Assembly: GCF_024539815.1 (NCBI RefSeq)
Contig: NZ_JAHHIU010000001.1
Location: 16,191 to 80,190 of the forward strand
Reading direction: 5' to 3'
Origin: Streptomyces hayashii
Lineage (GTDB): Bacteria; Actinomycetota; Actinomycetes; Streptomycetales; Streptomycetaceae
Length of the DNA: 64,000 bases
Numbering within the stretch: the stretch's first letter is position 1; each line of letters starts with the position of its first letter. Positions 18,601 to 25,019 of this stretch are shown here, in pieces. Under the pieces are notes generated by a model. That model had not been told where the DNA came from. It ran no database searches and saw only the letters and a list, made by a program, of their open reading frames with translations. The position numbers and the translations under genes were made by a program.

Positions 18601-19266
18601 GGGCTCCAGGATCTCGTGGCCGTCCGCGAGAACGCGCTGTGGGTCTATCCGGGCGACGGCTACGGCGCCGTCAACATCGACAAGCGCCAGCGGATGCTGC
18701 TGCCGTCGAACGCGCCCGCCCCTTCCACGATCACCCAGATCGTGGCCGCCGGGGATGCCACCGGGGACGGGAAAACGGACTTCTTCCTCACCGTCGGCGA
18801 CGCGATCTGGGCCTTCACCGGCTACAACGGCGCAAGCATCGAGCAGGCCGTCCAGCTCTCCAGCTCGCCGTGGACTGAGCGTGACATCGTCACCGTCCAG
18901 GACGTGACCGGCGATGGCATCACCGACCTGATCTACCGCACGGACGCTTCCAGCCGACTCCTGCTACGCACCGGCAAGCGGGCTGCTTCGGGCGGCGGGG
19001 TCGACCTCAGCTCCCTCGCGACGGCAGCCAACTCCGCAGGCGGGTCGGACGACCAGTATGGTGCCGCGGGATGGGGCAGCAGCAGCATCCGCTTCCTGTT
19101 CGGCACACCCGACGCCAACGGCGACAACATCCCAGACATCTGGACGGTCCGCACCGACGGCGCGGTCCGGTTCTACACCGGCTCCCGTAGTGAGCTGGCC
19201 GGCTCCGGCACGGAGATCGTAAGCAAGAGCGCAGACGCCTGGATCAACAAGATGGCCATCGGCTGA
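15667..19266 (+). CDS. secreted FG-GAP/VCBS-repeat protein with DNRLRE-like module
   Basis: About 1,199 residues. The start at 15667 is preceded by GGGGAAGGGA; an in-frame ATG 99 bases upstream has no such site. A basic N-terminus and hydrophobic segment (~12-34) indicate export. Residues ~230-300 (YPEILPGADLVLT, LLVVKD) and ~450-635 (YPVFVDPS to YVDLSYNRPP) match, in order and wording, the first half of the LamG protein at 138-4496. An acidic, Pro-rich linker lies at ~330-405, and an FN3-like region follows the DNRLRE-like module. From ~893 to the end there are about five Ca-binding-like FG-GAP repeats (GDFTGDRRPDLMVV, GDATGDGKTDFF, DVTGDGITDLIY, DANGDNIPDIW). It is divergent from the Rhs gene and probably a partner surface protein; FG-GAP arrays generally form beta-propellers that bind ligands. 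Confidence 0.85.
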   Translation: MPSRWRRWRRSPARRPVAAVVAAAIAASGLAVVALSGGEEDHPQRPADARQAVPLTETAAAARAKKTGRAVEATALRTAYATTWARPDGLLQRRIHASPIRAKVDGAWQAIGTDLHRVEGGWAPKATNVGMVFSGGAGKRSSPKGAQGASFVHRAAGSAAGAGGPAEQHANRSAPRQVPLLGSAKNASTPSGAATAAANPLVTLSVDGHDIVLTWPDAVPTPIIDGPRALYPEILPGADLVLTAADDGFAQLLVVKDRQAATDPRVARLAYGLSSPDLNFALDLVTGIVSATDTNGADIAEAPTPLMWDSAGTPALTDGQVGASTSPTVPEVIPSEPAVTGRPEDEPSESPEPTDEMADTDQADLTPESLPAATDEAADPSVVAEKEGTSPAVPPEPSPLPSQTGPAATLSLSGVNGPQPDSHGSLVDVDLDAGRWVFSPDQAFLADPKTVYPVFVDPSIKKHTNDWTTAYSRHPTATFYNGKNFNRGGTDEARVGFESDTWGTSRSFFSIDWDPDLKGSTVHSAKLRALETYSWSCSARAMTVHLTGPISSKTNWKNAPAMNSGNKIGGGSFAHGWKSSSCPDEYVVFDVKASAMKAVAGGWKTMTIGMRASDENSQYSWKKFQANGGNDPYVDLSYNRPPAPPSNLDLDPDLSCDTTSPYINVGASSLTFWANSSDKDGNLASVNFEMWPTNGSTANLLGSKGKVSVGSQNSSARVHTDPFSTGSTGLKLVNGTTYSWRAKAVDKYGATSAYSHSKIPCRFVYDTSKPSPPLASSTQFPDADAADNGFGNDAEDSKWSTVAFGTAGTFDFRARQTDVVRYEYGFNQASYPFSANRANGAATTTTTSVSNVKPPLAGPNVLYVRAVDSAGNASQPLKYFFYVTPRDKADAPGDFTGDRRPDLMVVDANGNLRLYPSESTTDLTKGTGDLDYSMSGAYRGNPAKDPNGNDGLPAYAAVPSGYWKNTLITHLGDFYGGDGLQDLVAVRENALWVYPGDGYGAVNIDKRQRMLLPSNAPAPSTITQIVAAGDATGDGKTDFFLTVGDAIWAFTGYNGASIEQAVQLSSSPWTERDIVTVQDVTGDGITDLIYRTDASSRLLLRTGKRAASGGGVDLSSLATAANSAGGSDDQYGAAGWGSSSIRFLFGTPDANGDNIPDIWTVRTDGAVRFYTGSRSELAGSGTEIVSKSADAWINKMAIG

Positions 19267-19280
19267 GCCCTCGACCAGTG

Positions 19281-19314
19281 AACGGCTCCGCATCCGACTT
19301 GGTGCGGAGCCGTT
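19281..19314 (+). terminator. terminator after FG-GAP gene
   Basis: A perfect 12-bp stem (AACGGCTCCGCA with TGCGGAGCCGTT) and a 10-base loop begin 14 bases after the stop codon. There is no U-tract, which is common in Streptomyces. Confidence 0.75.
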
Positions 19315-19753
19315 GCTACGTGCTGCAGGACAGCACCGCCGTCAACTGGGCTGATGTGCCTCGGGTGTGCGTCCGGACGGCCGGTTTCCCCTGTCAAAGA
19401 CGCCTCCATCGCCGGCCGCCGGGACGGACTCAACCCCACAGTCGCTCGGGGCTGCGGCTGCACGTCGCCCGTGCGGTCGAAGCTCTCGGCCCCAGCATCG
19501 AGAATGGATCGGCCTGCCAGCGCTTGAGAACCGACGGTCTAGCAATCACCCAAGATCCCGAAAAAAGGGCGCATTCTACGCGCTTCGCAGCAGGGCGGTA
19601 ATCGGTCTCGGGGGCAGCGTCCCCCGAACGGAGAAGGACGCCTGTTCCGCCCTCGCCAGGGCGACTACCACCGAAAGCAGAAGGCCCTCGGCCGGTGGTT
19701 ACGTCAACGGTCCCGAGGCCTGGACCCAACTCCTGCATCGAAGGAGCAAGACC
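19315..19753. other. intergenic, no gene recognised
   Basis: About 440 bases before the five-gene cassette. A 6-bp stem (CGGGGG/CCCCCG) at 19609-19626 could be part of the cassette's leader. No coding frame has convincing codon bias. Confidence 0.45.
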
Positions 19754-20107
19754 ATGGCGAAAACAGCAGGAAGCTCTACTCCCGTCGGCGTCACCAAGCA
19801 CCTGGCTTCTCTGCATCCACAGCCCGAAGCCCTCGATCCCGACGCAGAAATGCAGGCCCGTGTCGAGCAGGACGTCACCCGCATCATGGCTGCCATCAAC
19901 GACCCCACCAACGCGTTCAAGGCGCTTGCCGCTGCGCACGGCATCCAGGTCGTGGAGTTGGACGGTCCCTTCGACGGCCTGTACGGGCACTACCTGCAGC
20001 ACAAGGACGGCCCCCGTATCCTCGTCGTCCCCGCCGGACAGACTCCCTCCACCCGCCTTTGGGCCGCACGCGCCCTCCTCGCACACCAGGGCGTGACGCC
20101 GGTATGA
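19754..20107 (+). CDS. small cassette protein 1, possibly degenerate ImmA/IrrE-like
   Basis: A 117-residue soluble protein of unknown function. The ATG follows AAGGAG by seven bases. The C-terminal half runs AAHGIQVVELDG, GLYGHYLQH, RILVVPAGQ, ALLAHQGV. The order of a short strand, a 'G-Y' turn, an 'I-VV' strand and then a helix ending LAHQ recalls the region before the HExxH helix of ImmA/IrrE metallopeptidases, but the zinc motif is absent. That reading is an inference from shape only. It is the first gene of a five-gene operon; its stop overlaps the next start as ATGA, so translation is coupled. Confidence 0.75.
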   Translation: MAKTAGSSTPVGVTKHLASLHPQPEALDPDAEMQARVEQDVTRIMAAINDPTNAFKALAAAHGIQVVELDGPFDGLYGHYLQHKDGPRILVVPAGQTPSTRLWAARALLAHQGVTPV

Positions 20108-20319
20108 CCTTCTCCGACTTCGACAAGGCCACCGCCGCCACCCCCACCGCGTTCTTCGACCGGCTCGCCGCCGTCCTCCCCGGGGCGGTGGACAAGGCGA
20201 TGCGGGGAAAGGCCCTCCCGGACCTGTACACCCCGGAGAAGGCCAGGGAACTCGCGGAAGACATCTTCCTCCGCCTCCGCCAGCTGTACACCGACAAGGC
20301 CACGGAGGTGACGCTGTGA
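20104..20319 (+). CDS. small cassette protein 2, hypothetical
   Basis: A 71-residue, probably all-helical, soluble protein. Its ATG overlaps the previous stop (ATGA) and its own end (GAGGTGACGCTGTGA) provides the ribosome site and overlapping GTG start of the next gene. No family recognised. Length, charge and position suggest a small structural or regulatory component that works with its operon partners. Confidence 0.75.
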   Translation: MTFSDFDKATAATPTAFFDRLAAVLPGAVDKAMRGKALPDLYTPEKARELAEDIFLRLRQLYTDKATEVTL

Positions 20320-20624
20320 CCGTCTCCGCCACGAAGCCGTCCGCCGACCACCTGATGGACACCTGCCTGCCCGTGCTCATCGACGAGTTGGGCGTCACTC
20401 TCACCGACTCCCCGATCACCGACCGGGCGTTCTTCGGCGCCGTCATCGTCCAGCGAAAGACGGGTGAGCTGCGGCTCACCATGCCGACCGGGCGCAGCGA
20501 ACTGGAGCACGACACCGTCGCCCGGTACCTGCTCGCCCAGGCGCTCGGGGTACCGGTGCCTGACATGCCGGCGCCGTTCGTCACGACCCGGATGCCCGCC
20601 AAGCAGACCGAGGTGACGCTGTGA
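20316..20624 (+). CDS. small cassette protein 3, hypothetical
   Basis: A 102-residue soluble protein with a GTG start overlapping the preceding TGA. Its middle (ELGVTLTDSP, FFGAVIVQ, ELRLTMPTGR, YLLAQALGV) has the same strand-strand-helix order as protein 1 of this operon, so the two may be distant relatives. Its C-terminus, EVTL, repeats that of protein 2 because both genes end in the same GAGGTGACGCTGTGACC junction, which also supplies the Shine-Dalgarno for the next gene. Confidence 0.75.
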   Translation: MTVSATKPSADHLMDTCLPVLIDELGVTLTDSPITDRAFFGAVIVQRKTGELRLTMPTGRSELEHDTVARYLLAQALGVPVPDMPAPFVTTRMPAKQTEVTL

Positions 20625-21211
20625 CCACCACGATCCCCCTCGCCCTCACCGTCACGGTCCGACGCGGAACCACCTCCCCCGGCAAGGCCGCCGAACTCCG
20701 CGACCTCAACCCCGCCGACGGCACCGCCACCCTCGTCTACGACCGGCACCTCACCAACCCCGGCACCGCCGTCTGGCTCGCCCGCATCTCGCTGCGCCGG
20801 CACGGGTACGCCGTCCGCGAGGTGATCCTCGACGGCATGGGCCCGGACATCACCTCCCTGTTCCGGGAAGCGTCCCGTCTCCGCCTGGACGTCCACCTGG
20901 GCAGCCGCAGAAGCGCTCCCAGGGTCGTCGCCCACGACGACAGCCCGGCCGCGTACCAGGTCCCGGCCGGCTGGGATCTGGCGGACGCCACCGACCGGCT
21001 GCCCGCCGCCCATGCGGCGGCCCGCCCCCACGTTGTCCGCGCACTGCGCGCCATCGACGTAGAGAAGAAGAACACCGGCGGGCTTATCGACAAGGCCCTC
21101 GACGTGGCAGCCGGGATGATCCTGGAGACCGGGGACCCCGACAAGGTGTGGGACACGCTCACCCGTGTCCTCCGCGAGACCGGGCCCGAGCGGGCGGAGG
21201 TGTCGGCATGA
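20621..21211 (+). CDS. cassette protein 4, hypothetical
   Basis: The largest protein of the cassette, 196 residues and soluble. GTG start overlapping the previous stop. The N-terminal ~85 residues look like an alpha/beta domain (ALTVTVRRG, GYAVREVILDGMG). A middle Pro/Ala-rich hinge leads to a helical C-terminal region (DKALDVAAGMILETGDPDKVW). Not recognised. The stop overlaps the next ATG. Confidence 0.75.
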   Translation: MTTTIPLALTVTVRRGTTSPGKAAELRDLNPADGTATLVYDRHLTNPGTAVWLARISLRRHGYAVREVILDGMGPDITSLFREASRLRLDVHLGSRRSAPRVVAHDDSPAAYQVPAGWDLADATDRLPAAHAAARPHVVRALRAIDVEKKNTGGLIDKALDVAAGMILETGDPDKVWDTLTRVLRETGPERAEVSA

Positions 21212-21426
21212 CGAGGGCCGTCAACGCCGACGCCGCCCGCATCATCGGGCAACTCCAGGAAGGGCACGCCGCGATGAACACGGCCGGGCTTGGCAGCCCC
21301 GCACTGGACGACTTCAACAACCTGCTCACCGAAATGATCGCCGAGGCTCCCGACCCGAAGTTCCGTCTCCACGAGATCGTCGAGTTCCTCGCCCGAGAAC
21401 GCGGCATGACTGCCAAGTCTGTCTGA
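21208..21426 (+). CDS. small cassette protein 5, hypothetical
   Basis: A 72-residue helical protein closing the operon. The ATG overlaps the upstream stop as ATGA. It contains helices around ADAARIIGQLQEGH and LHEIVEFLARERG. No known domain. All five genes share high-GC codon use like the chromosome, so they look functional, unlike the eroded sequence on either side of the attachment repeats. Confidence 0.7.
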   Translation: MTRAVNADAARIIGQLQEGHAAMNTAGLGSPALDDFNNLLTEMIAEAPDPKFRLHEIVEFLARERGMTAKSV

Positions 21427-21561
21427 GCGGCGCCTCTTGGAGCACGGCGAGGCCGAGGGACGGTGGCACTGGGAGGAAGGGTGCGTCACCACCGCCTGGC
21501 GAGCCACGGCCACTACCTGACTGCCGTGTTGGCGCTGATCGTCTCCCTCTGATGCCCGTCG

Positions 21562-21630
21562 ACTGAGACCAGAACTGAGACCTCTGACACGGGCAGCAGG
21601 CTCACCTGGCGTCGCAATCACTCTCACTGA
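21562..21630 (+). pseudogene. possible integrase 3'-end remnant
   Basis: The last 23 codons of a broken frame read TETRTETSDTGSR and then a basic tail, closely resembling the tail of the left remnant (VETSIETTDSRTAR then basic). It ends 46 bases left of the right attachment repeat, matching the arrangement at the left copy. No other integrase sequence is recognisable upstream. Confidence 0.35.
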
Positions 21631-21637
21631 ACGACAA

Positions 21638-21671
21638 AACCCCAGGTCGGAAGCGTTTCCGACCTGGGGTT
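21638..21671 (-). terminator. rho-independent terminator of tRNA-Thr
   Basis: A 15-bp perfect stem with a GCGT-side loop, followed on the minus strand by a T-rich run (complement of ACAAAA). It lies just downstream of the tRNA-Thr 3' end. Confidence 0.85.
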
Positions 21672-21675
21672 CGAT

Positions 21676-21719
21676 AGAGCCGCCTTCGGGATTCGAACCC
21701 GAGACCTACGCATTACGAG
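21676..21719. repeat. attachment-site repeat, right copy inside tRNA-Thr
   Basis: Perfect 44-bp match to 6673-6716. It spans the acceptor, T arm, variable region and anticodon loop of the intact tRNA, so crossover inside the anticodon loop would keep the tRNA functional. Confidence 0.9.
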
Positions 21720-21751
21720 TGCGTTGCTCTGGCCATCTGAGCTAAGGCGGC
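21678..21751 (-). tRNA. tRNA-Thr (anticodon CGT)
   Basis: A 74-base cloverleaf on the minus strand: 7-bp acceptor stem (GCCGCCT/AGGCGGC), D arm GCTCAGATGGCCAGAGC, anticodon stem ACGCA/TGCGT with loop CTCGTAA, and T arm TCGGGTTCGAATCCCGA. The anticodon CGT reads ACG. The CCA end is not encoded. It serves as the integration target of the neighbouring island. Confidence 0.97.
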
Positions 21752-21858
21752 GCGCTGTCCGCACTATGGTGCGATCAGCAACGTCGGTAAGTCTACACAG
21801 TTTCCGAGGGTGCTCAGAACCAGCCCGGAGGGCCGGGGGTGCGGGGCCCGCTGTGGCG

Positions 21859-23436
21859 CTATGAGCAGCGCTTTCCCTTCGCCGGAGGGGTTCCGCGGAG
21901 GAGGTAGACGTTGATCGCGGAGTCGATGCAGGCGCTGCCGCGGCCGTAGGCGGTGTGGCCGTCGCCCGCATAGGTGAGGAGGCGGCCCGAGGCGAGCTGG
22001 CTCGCCAGGGAGCGGGCCCACCGGTAGGGGGTCGCCGGGTCGCGGGTGGTGCCGACGACGACGATCGGGGCGGCGCCCTTGGCCTCGATGCGGTGTGGTG
22101 CGCCCGTGGGCGCGACCGGCCAGTACGCGCAGTTCAGGGAGGCCCAGGCGAGGCCTTCGCCGAAGACCGGCGAGGCCTTCTCGAAGGACGGCAGCGCCTT
22201 CTCGACCTGCTCCGGGGTGTTGAAGGCCGTCGGGAGGTCCAGGCAGTTGACGGCCGCGTTGGCGGCCATGAGGTTGGCGTAGCGTCCTTCCGGGGCGCGC
22301 TCGTAGTAGCCGTCGGACAGGGCGAGCAGTCCCGCGCCGTCCTTCTCCTTGATCGCCGAGGTCAGCGCCTCGCGCAGCTGCTCCCACGTGCTCTCGTCGT
22401 ACATCGCCGCGATCACGCCGGTGGTGGCGAGGGCCTCGCCGAGCTTGCGGCCGTCCGCGTCGCCGGTGGGGATCGGGTGCGCGTCGAGCCTGCGGAAGAA
22501 GGCCTTGAGGTCGGCGCCGACCCGGGCGGGCTTCGCGCCCTTCCCGCCGAGCGGGCAGTCGGAGTGCCGCGCGCAGTCCTTCGCGAACGACTGGAACGCC
22601 GTCTCGAACCCGGCCGTCTGGTCCAGGTTCAGCCGGCGGGCGGGCAGCGAGGGATCCATGGCGCCGTCCAGAACGAACCGGCCCACCCGGTCCGGGAACA
22701 GGCCGGCGTACGTGGCGCCGAGGAACGTGCCGTACGACGCCCCCACGTACGTCAGCCTCCGGTCGCCCAGGATCGCGCGCAGGATGTCCATGTCCCGGGC
22801 CGCCTCCACGGTGGAGACGTGCCGCAGCAGCTTCGGCGCGTGGGCTCCGCAGCCCTCCGCGAACTTCTTGTAGGCGTCGACCAGCCGGGCCTTTTCCTGC
22901 TGGTCGTCGGGGGTCGTGTCGGTCCGCGTGTACGCGTCCATCGCCCGCCCGTCGAGGCACTCCACGGGCTCGCTGCGGGCCACGCCCCGCGGGTCGACGG
23001 CGACCATGTCGTAGCGGGCACGGACCTCGGCGGGGTAGCCGACGCCGGCGTACTGCTGGAGGTAGCCGACCGCCGAGCCGCCCGGGCCGCCCGGGTTCAC
23101 CAGCAGCGAGCCGAGCCGCTTGCCCGGGCCCGTCGCCTTCCTGCGGGCGACGGCGAGCCGGATGTCGCCCGCGCCCGGCTCCGCGTAGTCGAGCGGCGCC
23201 CTCATGGTGGCGCACTGGAAGCCGGGGACCTCGCACTTGCGCCAGCTCAGCTTCTGTCCGTAGTACGGCGAGAGCGCCGACGGCGTGGCCCGGGGCAGCG
23301 CGGCGAGCGCCGCCACCGCCGTGGAGCCGGCGGAGCTGGCCGGCTCGTCGGCGGAGCAGCCGGAGACGAGCAGCGCGGTGAGGGAGAGCAGCGTGACGCC
23401 GGCACGGGACCTGCGGAGGGAGCGCCTGATGTGCAT
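21859..23436 (-). CDS. secreted tripeptidyl-aminopeptidase-type alpha/beta hydrolase lipoprotein
   Basis: 525 residues. The N-terminus has a basic stretch, hydrophobic core and lipobox (LLVSGC), so it is an exported lipoprotein. The fold is the alpha/beta hydrolase of the Streptomyces tripeptidyl aminopeptidase/SlpD-SlpE family, which removes tripeptides from protein N-termini outside the cell. The oxyanion region is NPGGPGGS, the nucleophile elbow GASYG, the acid likely the Asp of TTRDPATPY and the His in GDGHTAYG. Paired Cys near the C-terminus fit the usual TAP C-terminal domain. The start ATG has no strong ribosome site. It is the first chromosomal gene right of the tRNA. Confidence 0.9.
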   Translation of the reverse strand: MHIRRSLRRSRAGVTLLSLTALLVSGCSADEPASSAGSTAVAALAALPRATPSALSPYYGQKLSWRKCEVPGFQCATMRAPLDYAEPGAGDIRLAVARRKATGPGKRLGSLLVNPGGPGGSAVGYLQQYAGVGYPAEVRARYDMVAVDPRGVARSEPVECLDGRAMDAYTRTDTTPDDQQEKARLVDAYKKFAEGCGAHAPKLLRHVSTVEAARDMDILRAILGDRRLTYVGASYGTFLGATYAGLFPDRVGRFVLDGAMDPSLPARRLNLDQTAGFETAFQSFAKDCARHSDCPLGGKGAKPARVGADLKAFFRRLDAHPIPTGDADGRKLGEALATTGVIAAMYDESTWEQLREALTSAIKEKDGAGLLALSDGYYERAPEGRYANLMAANAAVNCLDLPTAFNTPEQVEKALPSFEKASPVFGEGLAWASLNCAYWPVAPTGAPHRIEAKGAAPIVVVGTTRDPATPYRWARSLASQLASGRLLTYAGDGHTAYGRGSACIDSAINVYLLRGTPPAKGKRCS

Positions 23437-23574
23437 TCAGCGAGCGTAACTCTGTGCGACGGGATGAACGCCGTACGTTCGCTAACTGCCACGGACGAGG
23501 GACCCCGTCAACCCTCGGGCGACATGCCACCCCCGGACGGCGGTTGCCGGCCCGGAGCCGGGCGCAGGCCTGCG

Positions 23575-24780
23575 TCAGCCCGCTCTCAGCGCCATCGTCA
23601 TCGCCTCGACCGCCAGCAGGGGAGCCACGTTGCGGTCCAGGGCCTCTCTGCACGCGGCGATGGCCTCGATCCGGCGCAGGGTCGACTCCGGTCTGCTGCC
23701 GCGGGCGAGCCGCTCCAGTGCCTCCTCGGCGTCCGCGTTGGCGATCGCGACGCGGGAGCCCAGCTGGAGGGCGAGGACGTCGCGGTAGAAGGCCGTCAGG
23801 TCGGTGAGCGCGACGTCGAGGCTGTCGCGCTGCGTCCGCGTTCTGCGGCGCTTCTGCTTGTCCTCCAGGTCCTTCATCACGCCCGCGGTGCCGCGCGGCA
23901 TCCGGCCGCCCTGCACCGCCCCCATCGCCGCCTTCAGTTCCTCGGTCTCCTTGCCGTCCGTCTCCTCCGCGAGCTGCTTGGCGTCCTCGGCGGCCGCGTC
24001 GACCAGCTCCTGGGCCGCTCTGAGGCAACTGCCGACGTCGTCGACGCGCAGGGGCAGTTTCAGCACGGCCGCTCGGCGCTGACGCGCGGCCGGGTCGGTG
24101 GCCAGGCGCCGGGCCCGGTCGACATGGCCCTGGGTGGCCCGGGCGGCGGCCGCGGCGACGGCCGGCTCGACGCCCTCGCGCCGTACGAGCATGTCGGCGA
24201 CGGCGTCGACCGAGGGCGTGCGCAGGTTCAGGTGGCGGCAGCGGGAGCGGATCGTGGGCAGGACGTCCTCCAGGGAGGGCGCGCACAGCAGCCAGACCGT
24301 GCGTGGCGCGGGTTCCTCCACCGCTTTCAGGACGGCGTTGGCGGACTTCTCGTTGAGCCGCTCGGCGTCCTCGACGAGGATGACCTGCCAGCGGCCCGTG
24401 GCGGGCGAGGTGTACGACTTGCGGACGGTGTCGCGCATGTCCTCCGCGAGGATCTGCGAGCCGACGGCCGCGACGGTGGCGACGTCGGCGTGGGTGCCGA
24501 TGAGCGCCGTATGGCAGCCGTCGCAGAACCCGCAGCCGGGGGTGCCGCCGAGCGCCCGGTCCGGGCTCACGCACTGCAGCGCGGCGGCGAAGGCCCGCGC
24601 CACCTGGGCACGGCCGGCGCCGGGCGGGCCGGTGAACAGCCAGGCGTGCGTCATCTTCGACGCCTCCGGCGGGGCGGTGCGGGTGGTGGCCGCGGTGACG
24701 AGCGCGTCGGCGTCACGAGCGGCGGCGGTCAGCTGCTCGCTCACCCTCTCCTGGCCGATGAGGTCGTCCCACACGGTCAT
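23575..24780 (-). CDS. holB: DNA polymerase III subunit delta'
   Basis: A 401-residue clamp-loader subunit that helps load the sliding clamp during replication. It has an AAA+ core: a modified P-loop GPPGAGRAQVA with Arg in place of the usual Lys, a zinc-binding Cys cluster (CGFCDGC), the DEAD-like VEDAERLN and the SRC motif (RSRCRH). The changed P-loop fits the family, where delta' is not the main ATPase. The ATG is preceded by GGGGTGA. It sits directly downstream of the thymidylate kinase gene on the same strand, an arrangement seen in many actinobacteria, although a 239-bp repeat-bearing spacer separates them. Confidence 0.93.
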   Translation of the reverse strand: MTVWDDLIGQERVSEQLTAAARDADALVTAATTRTAPPEASKMTHAWLFTGPPGAGRAQVARAFAAALQCVSPDRALGGTPGCGFCDGCHTALIGTHADVATVAAVGSQILAEDMRDTVRKSYTSPATGRWQVILVEDAERLNEKSANAVLKAVEEPAPRTVWLLCAPSLEDVLPTIRSRCRHLNLRTPSVDAVADMLVRREGVEPAVAAAAARATQGHVDRARRLATDPAARQRRAAVLKLPLRVDDVGSCLRAAQELVDAAAEDAKQLAEETDGKETEELKAAMGAVQGGRMPRGTAGVMKDLEDKQKRRRTRTQRDSLDVALTDLTAFYRDVLALQLGSRVAIANADAEEALERLARGSRPESTLRRIEAIAACREALDRNVAPLLAVEAMTMALRAG

Positions 24781-24854
24781 GCGTCACCCCGCCCTTTCGT
24801 CACGTTTCGCGCTGCGGGTTCCATTGTGCGGGGAGCCACTGACAATCGAGCCCG

Positions 24855-24927
24855 CCCACCACGATCCGGCCCACCACCATCCGGCCCACCACCATCCGGC
24901 CCGTGCCCCCGGCCCACCACCATCCGC
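24855..24927. repeat. 15-bp tandem repeat in tmk-holB spacer
   Basis: Four copies of CCCACCACCATCCGG (first and last with one mismatch), with a 13-base interruption before the last. It lies in the 239-bp gap between tmk and holB. Confidence 0.8.
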
Positions 24928-25019
24928 CCCGCCCCCGAGCGGACCGGAGACCGGGCGCGCGAACGGCACGGCGGTCGGGGCCGACCAGCCGGACCCGGCG
25001 GACCCGGCGGCCGGGCCGC

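Larger units (their letters stand above)
6673..21719. mobile_element. 15-kb island integrated at tRNA-Thr(CGT)
   Basis: DNA between two perfect 44-bp direct repeats, the right one inside an intact tRNA-Thr gene. One repeat copy plus cargo is 15,003 bp. It carries a giant Rhs-type gene, its downstream neighbour, an FG-GAP-type surface protein gene and a five-gene coupled cassette. No complete integrase, excisionase, replication or transfer gene was found, so it appears immobile or dependent on helper functions. Integrase-like 3' sequence lies just left of each repeat copy, which fits two elements stacked at one site. Confidence 0.8.

Noticed and set aside
21764..24574. A 936-codon open frame on the minus strand across two genes
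   Set aside because: It is a shadow of the aminopeptidase and delta' genes in another frame; the real frames have domain matches and correct codon bias.
24855..24927. Tandem repeats as a possible CRISPR array
   Set aside because: The units are contiguous with no unique spacers; no cas genes are present. The same applies to the arrays at 59, 36896 and 55076.
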